Shown: piece by piece, positions 1 through 11,649 of the stretch
Layout: every line of letters starts with the position of its first letter
How positions within the stretch are numbered: the stretch's first letter is position 1
Assembly: GCA_000442125.1 (NCBI GenBank)
Contig: KE546978.1
Span: 186,001 to 250,000 of the forward strand
Source of the DNA: Opeltia flavorubescens
Lineage: Eukaryota; Ascomycota; Lecanoromycetes; Teloschistales; Teloschistaceae
Reading direction: 5' to 3'
DNA length: 64,000 nucleotides
The notes under the pieces: generated by a model
Databases searched by the model: none
The model's input: the letters and a program-made list of their open reading frames with translations, nothing else
What the model was told of the DNA's origin: nothing
Program-made: the position numbers and the translations under genes

Positions 1-724
1 CATATCGGATTTGGAACACCGAGGGACTGTATCGAAGGTTACGAAAGCTGAGATCAAGTTTCTGTATGAGTCTTTGAGCAAATTTCTTGGATACAAGACC
101 ACAACCATCGGTAAATATGTAGTCGTCTCTCTTCACATCAGCGATATCCTGGCATCGTTCCGGTTCAAGCTGTGTAGCTGCTTTTGCGGAAGAGAACAGT
201 AGGCCGATGCGTTTGGCTAGCTTAGCTACTGACTTGATCTTCGAAAAGTCTCCCAGTCGGTCTATTTCTTTATTGACCTGCTCTTTACTACCTGCTAAGA
301 GAAAACACGACTTCGTCTTGAGCTGACTGTTGCTGTGTCCAAAGAAGTTATATGTAGCTCCATTCAGGGTGATGCCAGAAGAAAGTAGCCGGTAGATGTA
401 ATCTGTAGATTCCTTTGGAGAAGCCGGCTGCGAACTCTTGGAGCCGTCGCCATTCTGTTTCACGGAGGGATACTGCAAGCGAAAGTTCTCGAAAGAGATA
501 CCAATGTACCGGTCGAGAGAACGGGTGTCGATTGCCCTATTCTCAGAATGTTTTACATACTTGAGAAGGATTTGCTGTTTGGACGTATTAGAAATGACTG
601 AGATGGACTTGATGAGCCCAGGGCCATTCGTCACAGCTGGTCGAGGTAGGTCTTGAATGAAGAAGGCCCATTCGCGGTCATCAGGCTGGATGCCGCTTTG
701 CAATATACAAGTGAAATTGCTCAT
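1..724 (-). CDS. RNA-dependent RNA polymerase, eukaryotic RdRP family (partial)
   Basis: The minus strand is open without a stop from an ATG at 724 to the left edge (241 codons), so the 3' part with the catalytic DxDGD motif lies outside the window. The segment matches the family's region before the catalytic core: a block reading NFFGHSNSQL then SCFLLAGS (about residues 126-145), LGDFSKI (157-163), AKRIGLLFSS (170-179) and DYIFTDGCGLVSKKFAQRL (201-219). Such enzymes make double-stranded RNA for quelling or meiotic silencing. A possible upstream exon ends at 847, with donor GTAAGA at 846 and acceptor at 764-763 (84-nt intron); it joins in frame and stays open past 919. Family members usually have several hundred more N-terminal residues, so the 5' end is unresolved: a truncated gene, or more exons overlapping the divergent neighbour. 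The family call is firm; the start is not. Confidence 0.85.
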   Translation of the reverse strand, partial: MSNFTCILQSGIQPDDREWAFFIQDLPRPAVTNGPGLIKSISVISNTSKQQILLKYVKHSENRAIDTRSLDRYIGISFENFRLQYPSVKQNGDGSKSSQPASPKESTDYIYRLLSSGITLNGATYNFFGHSNSQLKTKSCFLLAGSKEQVNKEIDRLGDFSKIKSVAKLAKRIGLLFSSAKAATQLEPERCQDIADVKRDDYIFTDGCGLVSKKFAQRLIQKLDLSFRNLRYSPSVFQIRY

Positions 725-918
725 CCTTGGAAGACCTTCCTTCGATGCGCGTGATTTATCAGCTTGTAGCTATGTAGCAAAAAGAAATTGGGATTCCGGT
801 CCCTTACTCTTCCTAGGTGACAGACCAATGAGAGTCAAGTTCTTACCTGCAGCCTGATGCCCCTCGTCTCCGCAAGTCGGCGCAATAGGCAATCGAACAT
901 TTACTTCACGGAGGCAGC

Positions 919-1578
919 ATGAGTTATCGCTTATCAGAAACCCTATCGATGTACATAACAGCGATGAAGGAGCGCCAAAACATCTACATCATTGGCGCTC
1001 AGAGCACTGGAAAGACTACTCTTGTCACCGCGCTCATGACTTACTTCGAGCAGCTCCATGCTAATCCGGACGGGACATCGACAAGACCGAAGATCATCAG
1101 TGAAGTTGCTCGAGGTGTTCTCCAGCGCCATCACTACACAGCCGAGGACATCGTCTCATCAAAATCAAGAGCACTCGAACTACAACGACTCATTCTCGAA
1201 GCACAATGTCAAGCCGAAAACGCTGTCGGTGATGACTGTTACATTTCGGACCGCTCTGGCCTTGATCCGCTCGTATATGCACGACGATATGTTGGAGTTG
1301 AGGAGGCTCTGGCTTTGGCGCAAGGTCCAGCATGGCAGCAGCTCCAGCAGAAGATGAAGAACGGATTGATCATCGTCTGTGAAGCTGGCGGGGAATGGCT
1401 TATTGACGACGGTGTTCGGTTGATGCCAGAGGATCGAGACGCTTGGCTTCAAATGCATGTAGCATTTTGTGAGATGCTCGATGAACTCGATATCATGTAC
1501 CATGTCCTGCCTGCGTCAGTAGCAAGCCTCACTGATAGAGTTGACTTCGTGTTATCGAGGTGGGCCACGGAGAATTAG
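919..1578 (+). CDS. P-loop NTPase, AAA_28 (NadR/Ttd14-like) domain protein
   Basis: A single-exon protein of 219 aa. Walker A is GAQSTGKTT at residues 26-34. A DRSGLDPLVYA stretch around residues 110-120 and a Leu-rich C-terminal half are typical of the AAA_28 group, related to the ATPase part of NadR and to animal Ttd14. Fungal members are uncharacterised; a nucleotide or kinase-like role is only inference. The first ATG is used because it leaves a normal lead of about 25 residues before the P-loop; Met11 and Met16 would also keep the domain. It is divergent from the RdRP fragment, whose possible start lies 195 bp away. Confidence 0.8.
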   Translation: MSYRLSETLSMYITAMKERQNIYIIGAQSTGKTTLVTALMTYFEQLHANPDGTSTRPKIISEVARGVLQRHHYTAEDIVSSKSRALELQRLILEAQCQAENAVGDDCYISDRSGLDPLVYARRYVGVEEALALAQGPAWQQLQQKMKNGLIIVCEAGGEWLIDDGVRLMPEDRDAWLQMHVAFCEMLDELDIMYHVLPASVASLTDRVDFVLSRWATEN

Positions 1579-1877
1579 GAGGAATCGTCGTCGTCTAGTC
1601 ATATACAAAGTTCATTGACAGGGTGTTGTTCGGTCACACAAATCACAATTAACGTTTTGATAGATGACTTGGCATGGGACTTGATCTAATCAGATAAGAA
1701 GAGCGGAGATCTCCGGGCACAATGATGTCAACATCACATCCATCGAATGCATGTTCACTTTTGGCCACCATGGCTAGAACTTTCAGATAATTCATGTCGC
1801 TAAGCATCACATCTGGCAGATTGCATATCAAACAAGTTCCCATTATCCTGAGTCTACAAAAGCAGAGTGCCCGCACA
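1579..1877. other. Intergenic stretch between two plus-strand genes
   Basis: About 300 bp that should hold the 3' UTR of the NTPase gene and the promoter of the CsbD-like gene. A short minus-strand frame here (1649-1906) has no recognisable features. I see no RNA gene or repeat. Confidence 0.5.
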
Positions 1878-2225
1878 ATGTCTTCCAACACGGATAATCC
1901 CTCCATGCTACATGGCCATGCTGCCTACGTGGCGGGCGCTGCAAAGGTATCGCACCTCATCTTTCCTTGCGGGTTCCCTGTCTACCGAATCTAATCTCTC
2001 CTTTTATCTGTACAGGAAGCAATCGGAACTCATATCTCGTCCGACCCATCATGGAAAACATCGGGCACTGAAACCAAGAACGCCGCTGTGGAGGAGATGA
2101 GGGCGGCAAAAGCGCAAAGTGAAGGGGATCCAGGCAAGAACGAGACGGTGGGAAAGATGGAAGAAAAGTTGGGTGGAGCAGTGGGGTGTGAGGGAATGGT
2201 AGGCGAGGGCAAGGACAGACAGTGA
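1878..2225 (+). CDS. Small CsbD-like protein (mismatched base-pair/cruciform DNA recognition protein family)
   Basis: Two exons, 1878-1946 and 2016-2225, give 92 aa. The 69-nt intron starts with GTATCG, has a CTAAT branch-like site at 1991-1995 and ends TACAG. The joined protein begins MSSNTDNPSMLHGHAAYVAGAAKEAIG and is hydrophilic and Gly/Lys/Glu-rich. It repeats the pattern AGAAKE..G / GKMEEKLGGAVGCEGM that marks the CsbD-like fold in fungi. Ustilago Hmp1 was described as binding cruciform DNA; bacterial CsbD is a stress protein. Without splicing the frame is broken, so the intron is needed. The function in filamentous fungi is not settled. Confidence 0.82.
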
Positions 2226-2340
2226 GCGTCTCAAAAGAAACAGGACGGGAGGAGTTCTGGGGTCAGGCCATGACGAAATGGTAAAACAAAAAGACCTTCT
2301 GATGGAGTGTATCAATCTTGGATAATGATCCGATATTCCA

Positions 2341-4020
2341 TCACTCGATGCTTTGTTCCATACTGTGGAGGTGTAGCTCATCGAGCAATGCTACGGTTTC
2401 AGCTGGGTTGGCGATCCATGCAGTCGTGCAAGCCAATCTTGCCTAGAATACCATCAAGTCAGACAAATGTCGCATCCATTCCCTGCAGTCCTCGCAGATA
2501 TCAGTATTACTCACCTTGAAATCATTGGCGCCTGCCGAGAGAAATTGGTCGCCGATGTGAAGCGTCTTGCTACCCTCAATCCCACCTAGGTATCGCTGAC
2601 ATGAGAGAACGCCCCAGGCCTTATCACCTATGTCAACGAAAACGTCGTTCCCGCCTATGAAGATGAACAATAAGTTTGGGGTGAACAATCTACATTCACT
2701 TCTGGTACTGACCATTGAAAGCGCAAAATGGTATTTTCTTTCCCGGGCTCGAAAGTTCGAGTATCTGCTGGGTCACCAAAACCGTCTCTTCTAGTTGCTC
2801 CCGTGTGAACTTCTGCTTGCCCGGCCCGGTAATTGGGATGATTCCAACTGCTCTATCTTTGCGTAAGATTTCCGCAGAAAGCTGCATGTTGTTGGTGCAC
2901 TCCCGTAACGCTCCTTCTGCCACGTCAAGCAAGGATTGAATATCGTCTTCTTGCCACTTCCTCATCTCATCTAGCATCCAGGTCTTTCGTGGGACATGTC
3001 TAAGAAAAGTTTCTGAATGGAAATCAAATTCAAAAAGGTAATTGCTTTCCCCTCCTAGGATAATAACTTTAGGATCCTCGACTTCTTCGTCAGTGATGGC
3101 ATTAGCAACTGCGTCCAGAAGACCATGGAGGCGGTCATAGTATTTTGACGCCTCAGTATAGCCCGCTGCCGTCACGATTCCGATGTGGATACCTCGGCGG
3201 AGCAGCCGTAATATCCTAGGGATGACTGGGTTTTCGTCACGTAAGGAGTCACCGTCGTCGTAAAGGGTGACATCCCCATCGAAAGTCACAAGTTGTATTC
3301 GTTCAGTACGGGCCAGACTCAGCAGCTGAGCAGAGTTCAGAATAAGGCGAATATCGTTAAAAGACGGCGGAACGAAACGTCGCGAACTGATTCTTCTTCG
3401 TTCATCCTGGAAATCGAAGGCTTTTTCAAGGAGAAGAGGCGTGAAAAAGACGCCGACACTTGGGACTAGAAGCTTCAATTTGGACCTTCCATGGGTGCCT
3501 CGTCTCTGCTGTATGACTTGTTTGGTAAGCACGTCTTCGAGCTTCGCTGATGAAGTACGCACTGTGATCGTTAATGAGCTCTTCGACATCCCTCATGATT
3601 TCGGCGTACCGCCTGTGTGCTGTAGAGGCCATTTTCGTCAAAATGTCGCCGCGGTCTTCATACGCTGCCGTAGGTTGGGAGTGGAGGACAAAGGGGACAG
3701 CAAGGAGACCCTACGATGGGGGTCATTGATACGATCATGTCGAGACTAGAGAGTAGCAATGAGTGCGGTCCTAATCACCTTGATCCATTCTATCTGCGAG
3801 TAAAAAAAGTCAGAAGATGGACTAAGTTCAACACGCAATGTCCAATGGCACCAATTGATCCCTTCTATGAGTCTGTGTACAGGTTCAGCGGATTTCCAGT
3901 CCCATTGATAGTATCTCTCCAACCTTTAGAGCATCTGTGGGAAGTCATATGAGCTGCCTTGCATTTTAGCAAGCACAGGACCATGGACAACATACATTCA
4001 ACACGGTACCTGGTCGTCAT
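2341..4020 (-). CDS. ISN1: IMP-specific 5'-nucleotidase, 8 exons
   Basis: Dephosphorylates IMP to inosine in the cytosol (purine salvage). Exons on the minus strand by my reading: 4020-3996, 3934-3924, 3872-3852, 3793-3779, 3710-3563, 3516-2713, 2654-2515 and 2442-2341. The sum is 1266 nt, or 421 aa, slightly short of the usual 440-450. The protein starts MTTRYRVEYALKTHRRDQL, typical for ISN1, continues with VPPSFNDIRLILN, and has the HAD-like nucleophile motif DGDVT at about residues 153-157. The last exons encode GGNDVFVDIGDK, LHIGDQFLSAGANDF and TAWIANPAET. Introns are 46-72 nt. Exons 2-4 are only 11, 21 and 15 nt. The junction between exons 5 and 6 is the least certain; I chose the acceptor at 3518-3517 because it restores the frame. 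It is divergent from NTE1. Confidence 0.93.
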
Positions 4021-4478
4021 TTTGTTTGAACTTTGATGACTTCTCAATTGTGGAGACAATCGAAGAACCAAGTTGGCATAGACCCAGATGGAAATGTTTC
4101 CTTAGAGAGGTCCCATAGCAACCCAGGCTAAGCGTTGTACGACCCAAAGCCAGGCCTTCAATCGAAGACCGAATGAAGTATTGACTTGGATCAGGGTTTG
4201 CTGCTACTGGGTATCGGTCCATTGGGTCATACCGACTTGACTCTGCTGGTATTTATCTCTTCAGGCCAACCCCGCAGGTAGTTCGTAGGCGATGCCCGAA
4301 TGGGCTGACCCGCCCGAGCCGCCCGGAAACACATGCTAAGTGCCGCCTGTTTGATAGGTACAAACAACGAGCAATCATGGTTCCTCTCAAGCTAAGCACG
4401 CACGACATGAGTGGCGCTCACCTTCACATGCTGTCAAGTCGACATCGGCCAATATGAGCACGAATAGCTACTGCAGCC
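4021..4478. promoter_or_regulatory. Divergent promoter region between ISN1 and NTE1
   Basis: A 458-bp gap between two outward-pointing start codons, so it must carry both promoters. I see no clear TATA box. A short GC-rich run around 4300-4325 (repeated CCCGCCCGAGCCGCC-like bases) stands out, but no transcription-factor site can be named. Confidence 0.5.
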
Positions 4479-7400
4479 ATGGATTTACCCCCACTCGGAA
4501 AGCTCAACACTACCTCCATTGCCCAAACTCTTCCAACTGCCAGTGCGAGCACGACCTACTCCGCATCGTCGCCTTTGCCTACTGCCACTGATGGCTTTTA
4601 TTCCGGGACCTGGATGGATATGCTGGTTCAGGTCCTAGTCGTTGTTGTGAAGCTCATACCTGCTCTTTTACTATGGCTGGTCACATTTACTACCATAACT
4701 GTTCCTACGCTACTCTTCACCCTCTTTTCGACCAGCTTGACCTTCACCATGAACGCTACCACACTGTAAGTCAACGGCTTGTTAAGTGGTACTGCTTCCA
4801 CTGATATGATTCCAGAATCCTAATAGTCCTTGCGTTTGCATCGACCATATCATGGATTGTCAGATACCGCTACCTCAATATGTATGCCCGATTGCCGCCA
4901 GAACCACAGCGAAAGGAACCTCAGATCGATTTGTTCCCAGATGTTCAAGAGGGAGATCTAAAACCGGGCCTTGCGAATTACTTGGACGAGTTCCTAAGTG
5001 CTATCAAGGTATTCGGATACCGTACGTATGTGTTTCCATCCAGATCCTCTCTGTTCGGAGCTGAAATGTTCGCTAGTCGAACGCTCCGTCTTCCACGAAT
5101 TGACCCGAACCATGCAAACGCGAAAATTGATTGCTGGTGAAACACTTTTACTTGAGGAAGAGAAGGGATTCTGTTTGGTGGTCGATGGATTGGTTCAGAT
5201 CTTCGTCAAATCTGGCAGAGCGACGACAGTGCCGAAGCAAGAGACATGGTCCAATGGTATTTTAGGCGAGGAGGAAGATGGGAGATCAGAAGAGGAACAT
5301 CAAGGATACCAGCTGCTGACCGAGGTCAAGAATGGTGCCCCCATGTCCTCCTTGTTCTCGATCCTATCGCTATTCACAGAAGACGTCAAACTTCGGCACG
5401 ATGGCGAGGAGACTGGTCTGGTTTCACGTGCCTCAAGCACAGGGCTTGCTGGCTTGATACCCCATTCTGGTCCGGTAAGCCCACATCCCATCACGGAAAG
5501 CCCAACGCAGGAGCCAAGCACTCGAGAACATCGATCCTCAACGATGAATTACGATGGTCGTTTACCAATCGTGCCGCCGCTATTCTTGGATCCAGCCACC
5601 GAGGACCATCGGTCGCGTCCAGATCCCTCAAAACCCAGAAAACCGTCTAAGCGGAAGTCTGTTCACCCGGACATTGTGGCTCGCGCTACAGTGGACACAA
5701 CGATTGCAATCATTCCAGCTACGGCATTCCATCGCTTAACACGTGTCTACCCTAAAGCAACGGCTCACATTGTTCAAGTCATCCTTACTCGGCTGCAGCG
5801 GGTTACCTTGGCTACTGCCCATTCATACTTGGGTTTGACCACAGAAGTCTTACGTACAGAAAGAGACATGTCTAAATATACTACATATGATCTGCCAAAC
5901 CATCTTCGGGGCCCGGCATTAGATCGGTTGAAAGATAAGTTCTCACGCGAAAGAGAGCGACTGGATTCGGTTGAAGATGGGATGAAGGGCATAGCCTTAC
6001 ACAATCCTAGAGCATCTGTGAGAAGACGATCTAGCAGCCTTCGAAAAGACATCGTCTCTCAAGCTAGACTTGCGGCATTGCGAGGGAGTTCTAGTTCTGA
6101 TGCTATCGATGCCGCTACTGCAAACCCCAATTCTGGCGTCAGCCCAGGGGATTTGTCAACCAACCTGCAAATGTCGCAATTCGCTGCCAGACATCCGGGC
6201 CACCCAAGGATGCCGAACTCGAACACTGAACACGGACCGATATCGCCTACCGAAGGCTATCAAATGACCAGTCCCCTCTCTGAAGCTGAACATAAGCCAT
6301 TCGTCCCACCACTACTGCCTGGCCGCATGCAATTGCATAAGCAAGAATCAATGGACGAAGATGCTATCTTCCGAACTTCAATATTGGATTGCATCGTAAA
6401 AGCCATTGGTCTGACTACAACGAAAGATGCCATCAGGAGACCATCAAGCTCAGTGGAGCACTCGCCGCGTCTAGTCTCTTTTGATGCTCAGAAAGGGAAA
6501 GCAACTTTTAGCAACGCGTTCGGCTTCATCGATCCATACGAAGGATCTGCTGATGGTGACAGTGAGTCTATGCATTCTGCGTCGGGGATCGGTGCTGGAA
6601 CTTCATTCAACATTCCGAATATCGTCGCTGAATCCCGAGACGAAGTCGAGATTGTCTTCTTCCCCAAAGATGCTGTATTGGTGGAACAGCACGAAAGGAA
6701 TCCGGGTTTGTACTACGTAATTGACGGGTTCCTCGACGTGAGCATTCCTGGTGATGACCAAGACATTGCCGAAGCTTCGACATGGAATGGCTCGACTCGA
6801 ACTGACATGGAGGATTTGCTGCCACCTCTGACTCGGACATCCTCTCGGACATCTTCAGTACACGGCAGCTCGCGTGGAACCAGAAGACGGACGAAGGCCC
6901 GCAAAAGCCTTTTCCTCATCAAGCCCGGTGGCCTCGCTGGGTACGTTGGTACTATCTCGTCCTTTCGATCTTTCGTCGACGTTCGTGCCAAGACGGACGT
7001 ATACGTTGGGTTTCTCCCTCGAGCATCTCTGGAACGTATGGTGGAGAAGTGGCCAGTGGTACTATTGACCATGGCGAAGAGACTCACGAGTCTTCTGCCA
7101 CGGCTGATTCTACACATTGACTTTGCTCTCGAATGGGTGCAGATCGATGCAGGCCAGGTGATACATCATCAAGGCGACGAGAGTGATGCAATCTACATTG
7201 TTCTCAACGGGCGGCTAAGGGCGATTCTCGAGAAGGCTGACGGAGGAAGACAAGTGACGGGGGAGTACGGCCAAGGCGATAGTGTGGGAGAACTCGAGGT
7301 AATGACCGAATCGAGGCGACCAGCTACGCTGCATGCAATTCGAGATACGGAAGTCGCCAAGTTCCCCAAAACCCTTTTCAACAGCCTTGCTTTGGAGCAT

Positions 7401-9131
7401 CCTGGAATCACAATCAAGATATCAAAGATCATCGCACAGCGTATGCGAGCGTTGGTTGAAGATCCATTCTTTGACCAAGGGAAGGATGCCGTAAATTCAT
7501 CATGGAGCAGGAGTGTGACATCGACGTTGAATTTACGTACTACAGCAATTTTACCAGTCACCGCAGGGGTTCCCGTTGTCGAATTCGGCGCACGACTGTT
7601 GACTGCCCTTACTCAGATCGGGGTCGTCAATGGGGTCACATCGCTCAACCAGGCGGCCATACTGAACCACCTTGGACGACATGCTTTCTCAAGGATGGGC
7701 AAACTCAAACTCTCGCAATATCTTGCAGACCTGGAAGAACGATATGGGATGCTGCTCTACATTGCCGATACTAATGTCACTTCTCCCTGGACTCAGACAT
7801 GCATCAGCCAAGCTGATTGTATACTCCTCGTGGGCCTTGCAGAGGGCTCGCCCAGTATGGGGGAATACGAAAGATTTCTTCTGGGAATGAAGACGACAGC
7901 AAGGAAAGAACTAGTCCTCCTTCATGTTGATCGATATTCGACACCTGGACTGACGCGCAAATGGCTTCGGAACCGGCTTTGGATCAATGGCGGCCATCAT
8001 CATATTCAGATGGCTTTTCGGACCCATACCGAGCCTGCTCTTCCACAGGTGAAACGCTTCGGTACCGCATTGAAGCAACGGGTTCAGGTACTTCAGGCGG
8101 AAATCCAGAAATACACCTCGAGAAGGATACGGCAGTCACCATTGTACTCGGCGGACACACCTTTCAAGGGTGACTTTCATCGACTCGCAAGACGCCTCTG
8201 TGGAAAATCCGTTGGACTCGTGCTTGGCGGAGGCGGAGCAAGGGGTATCTCCCAAGTTGGCGTCATTCGCGCCCTTGAAGAAGCCGGCATTCCTATTGAC
8301 ATCATCGGAGGAACGTCAATCGGCGCATTCATTGGGGCGTTATATGCCCGCGACGCTGACGTGGTGCCTATGTATGGGCGTGCAAAGAAATTCGCAGGTC
8401 GTATGGGTAGTATGTGGCGTTTCGCGCTTGACTTGACATATCCCTCAGCATCTTACACCACGGGCCACGAGTTCAATCGCGGGATATTCAAGACTTTTGG
8501 TGATTCTCAAATCGAGGATTTCTGGCTGGACTTCTACTGCAACACCACCAATATCAGTAAATCCCGCAGTGAGTATCATAATTCCGGCTACGTATGGCGA
8601 TATGTCCGTGCTTCTATGTCGCTGGCAGGCTTGATACCACCGATGTGTGATGAAGGTAGCATGCTTCTTGACGGTGGCTACGTGGACAACCTGACCGTAT
8701 CACATATGAAATCCCTGGGCGCTGAGACCATCTTCGCAGTCGACGTGGGCAGCTTGGACGATAATCTCCCTCAAGCATTTGGCGACTCCCTCTCGGGCGC
8801 CTGGGCTCTCGTCAATCGCTGGAATCCCTTTTCATCTTTCCCCAATCCTCCCACGCTCTCGGAGATTCAAGCCCGATTGGCATACGTCAGCAGTGTAGAT
8901 GCACTGGAGCGAGCGAAGACGACGCCTGGGTGCTCGTATATGAGACCGCCAATCGATCCGTACGGAACTCTGGATTTCGGCAAATTTGACGAGATCTATC
9001 GGGTTGGGTATGAATATGGGAAGGAGTTCTTGGCGGGACTGAGGGATAAGGGCATGTTGCCGGTTATGGAGGAGACTGAGGAGAAGAGAAATTTGAGGAG
9101 GACGATGGCGCCGAGGAGGGCTAGCGTTTGA
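4479..9131 (+). CDS. NTE1: Lysophospholipase NTE1 (neuropathy target esterase homologue)
   Basis: An ER membrane phospholipase that removes both acyl chains of phosphatidylcholine. Exons are 4479-4765, 4816-5021 and 5077-9131 (introns 50 and 55 nt), giving 1515 aa, the usual length. The N-terminus has hydrophobic segments at about 47-90 and 96-113. Three cyclic-nucleotide-binding-like regions follow: about 165-400 with a long Ser/Pro-rich insertion, about 680-815 and about 842-950. The C-terminal patatin domain has the oxyanion motif GGGGARG at 1215-1221, the nucleophile Ser1245 in GTSIG and the catalytic Asp1363 in DGGYVDN. The second intron is fixed by the C|TC split codon that gives [12 protein letters not shown]; the long open frame starting at 4998 reads through this intron and is not the real start. 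Everything needed for activity is present. Confidence 0.97.
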
Positions 9132-9675
9132 TCACGGGAGGGTCATTGGTGTATAGCCGTAGGCTTGTAGTATTAAGCATTATACCCTGGAATAATTACC
9201 TGTTCAAAATCTAGACGTTCGTCTATAGAATTCGGCGTGTCATACGTCCATGGAATTCCCCTTGCTCCAATCTGTGTACCTTATCGGACTTCGCCGTCAG
9301 CCGTCGTCGAGTTATCGACTCCACCAAAGACCCCCAATGCTTGGCATCACCACCATCTACCTTTCTCCATGATTTGATCACCCTACTACATGATCGAATT
9401 CCCGCTCAAATATCAAATGCTCGTCTGGGATAAGTACTTCATAGCTACATTGTTTTGGACTACCTTAATTTTCCCTGTTACATTATCTTCTTCTTCTTCT
9501 CCATCCTTTCTCCCATCATTGTAATAGCAGCAGGGCACCCATCCTCCATCTAATAAAACNATAAGATCCCATATTTGATGGTTCATTTCATTTTACATCT
9601 CCCAAAATTAACTTTTTCTGTCTCTTTCAACGGACTGCACATTTATTCTTCACACTGTAGACATACAGCCCAAAT
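9132..9675. other. Intergenic region upstream of guanine deaminase
   Basis: Holds the NTE1 3' UTR and the promoter of the next gene. There is a pyrimidine run with TTC repeats at about 9485-9505, common before fungal start codons, and one ambiguous base (n) at 9560. No gene seen. Confidence 0.5.
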
Positions 9676-11649
9676 ATGTCCACCCATTCCCAGAAGAAGA
9701 AAATCTACAAGGGTACATTCATCCACACCCCCACTCTCCATGGTGGATTAGAGATCCTAGAAAACGCATCTGTGGGTGTGGATGAGAGGGGTGTGATCTG
9801 TTGGATTGAGAGGGAGGCCGGGCCAGATGAGAGGGAGGGACAAAGAAATGAGGGCTGGGAAGGGGCGGAGGTTGAAGGGGTGGAGATTGAGAGGGCGGAG
9901 GGTGGGGCGGAATGGTATTTTCCGGGTTTTGTCGGTGGGTTTTTGCTTTTTTTTTCTACTTTGCTTGGGGGTTTGATGTTTGGTATTTGGTATTCATGAG
10001 ATTCTGGTTCCGGATCTTTGGTTTGGAATATGCAATTGCGTTTTATTTCCCTCTCGAACAGAAAAAAAGGCGGGTGATGTATAGTTGTAGTCTGTAAAAG
10101 ATTGATGGATGGAAAAGCACGTTTTAGTATCATTGGATCCGTCTAGAGTGAGTTGAGGATTGTCGTGGAACGCAGGTAAGTAAGTTTGGAGTAGGTTTCT
10201 TCACTCGTTATTGCGGTATATTGGTTTATCTTCGTTTCCGGAAAAATACCATTTGATACAAAAACAATCTCCATTATAATTATTGTCCAAATTGAATCCG
10301 TCATGTCATTATATCCCTATCGTCGTATCAATTTACCTCTGCTACATTCTCCATCTTCACCTCCACCTTTTCTTCCCAAACTTCCCATCTTATTGTCGTC
10401 TCACAACCAACCATTTTCAAATATCTAAATATCTATCCTAGACACACACATCCATGCCTCCCAACTCCCCAACGCCGGCCTCTTCGGCACATCTACCCTC
10501 CTCAACTGGCTCCAAACCTACACGTTTCCCCTCGAATCCCGCTTCTCCTCCCTCCCCCACGCCCACCGCGTCTACAATCGCGCCGTCACCTCCACCCTCT
10601 CCCACGGCACAACAACAGCAGCCTACTACGCCACCATCCACGCCCCCTCCACCAACCTTCTAGCATCAATATGCCAGACCCATGGCCAAAGAGCCTTCGT
10701 GGGGAGAGTATGCATGGATTGCACAACCACATGCCCGGAATACTACCGCGACGAATCAACAGAGCAGGGAATGAAAGACACGAGAGCTGTCGTTGATCAC
10801 ATCCGCTCCATAGACCCAAATGGAGAGCTGGTTCAACCAATACTCACACCTCGCTTCGCGCCTTCCTGCACAAGAGACACATTATCCGCACTGGGCGCCT
10901 TAGCAAAAGACCAGGACATACACATCCAAACCCATATCTCGGAAAATCGCGGTGAGGTCAAGCTCGTGGGTGAGATGTTCCCCGAACGAAATAGCTACGC
11001 AGACGTATACGATCACTACAACCTCCTAACCCCAAAAACCGTCCTCGCACACGCAATCCACCTCTCAGATACCGAAATCGAACTTATAAAAACTAGGAAG
11101 GCGGGGGTAAGTCACTGCCCTCTCAGCAACACCAGTCTCGGAAGCGGGATCTGTCCCGTTCGAAAACTCCTAGACAGCGGGGTGAAAGTTGGACTGGGGA
11201 CGGATGTCAGTGGCGGTGGAAGCTGTAGTCTCTTGATGGCTGCGAGGGAGGCGAGTGGTGCTAGTCGCTTGCTGAGTGCGTTTTTGGGAGAGAAGGTTGA
11301 GGAAGAGGAGAGGGAGAGGGTGAAGTTGACGGTTGGGGAGTGTTTGTTTCTGGCTACGAGGGGGGGAGCGGAGGTTTTGGGGTTGGGAGGGAAGGTGGGG
11401 GCTTTTCGGGTGGGGATGGAGTGGGATGCGCAGTTGGTTGAGTTGGAGAGCGTTGAGGGGGTGGGAGGAGAGGAAGAGGAGGATGAGGAGGAAAAGGGCA
11501 AGGAAAGGAGGGACGGGGTAGGTTTGGGTGGAGCACAGTGCTGGGGAAAAGAGACCTGGGAGGAGAAGGTTGCGAAATGGATGTACTGCGGCGATGACAG
11601 GAACACGAAGAAAGTCTGGGTGAAGGGGAGGTTGGTACATGAACGATGA
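9676..11649 (+). CDS. Guanine deaminase
   Basis: Converts guanine to xanthine and ammonia; metal-dependent amidohydrolase superfamily. Exons 9676-9934 and 10442-11649 give 488 aa. The junction completes FPGFVDTHIHASQ, with zinc ligands His89 and His91. Other expected residues are His251 and Glu254 (THISENRGE), His290 (LAHAIH), the SHCPLSN block and Asp341 in GTDVSGG. The intron is 507 nt, very long for this kind of fungus; it begins GTGGGT followed by a T-rich stretch and ends CCTAG at 10441. Long stretches of Glu, Gly and Arg occur in the N-terminal part (about residues 48-80) and near the C-terminus (about 425-445), where related enzymes are less acidic. The gene faces an unrelated minus-strand gene across 140 bp. 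Confidence 0.93.

Noticed and set aside
4998-5076. Start of NTE1 at the long frame's ATG (4998)
   Set aside because: This reads through a 55-nt intron and omits the conserved N-terminal membrane segments encoded at 4479-5021.
10699-11649. Guanine deaminase starting at 10699
   Set aside because: The frame is open further left and the DTHIH metal-binding motif is encoded at 10442 after the intron, so the gene starts at 9676.
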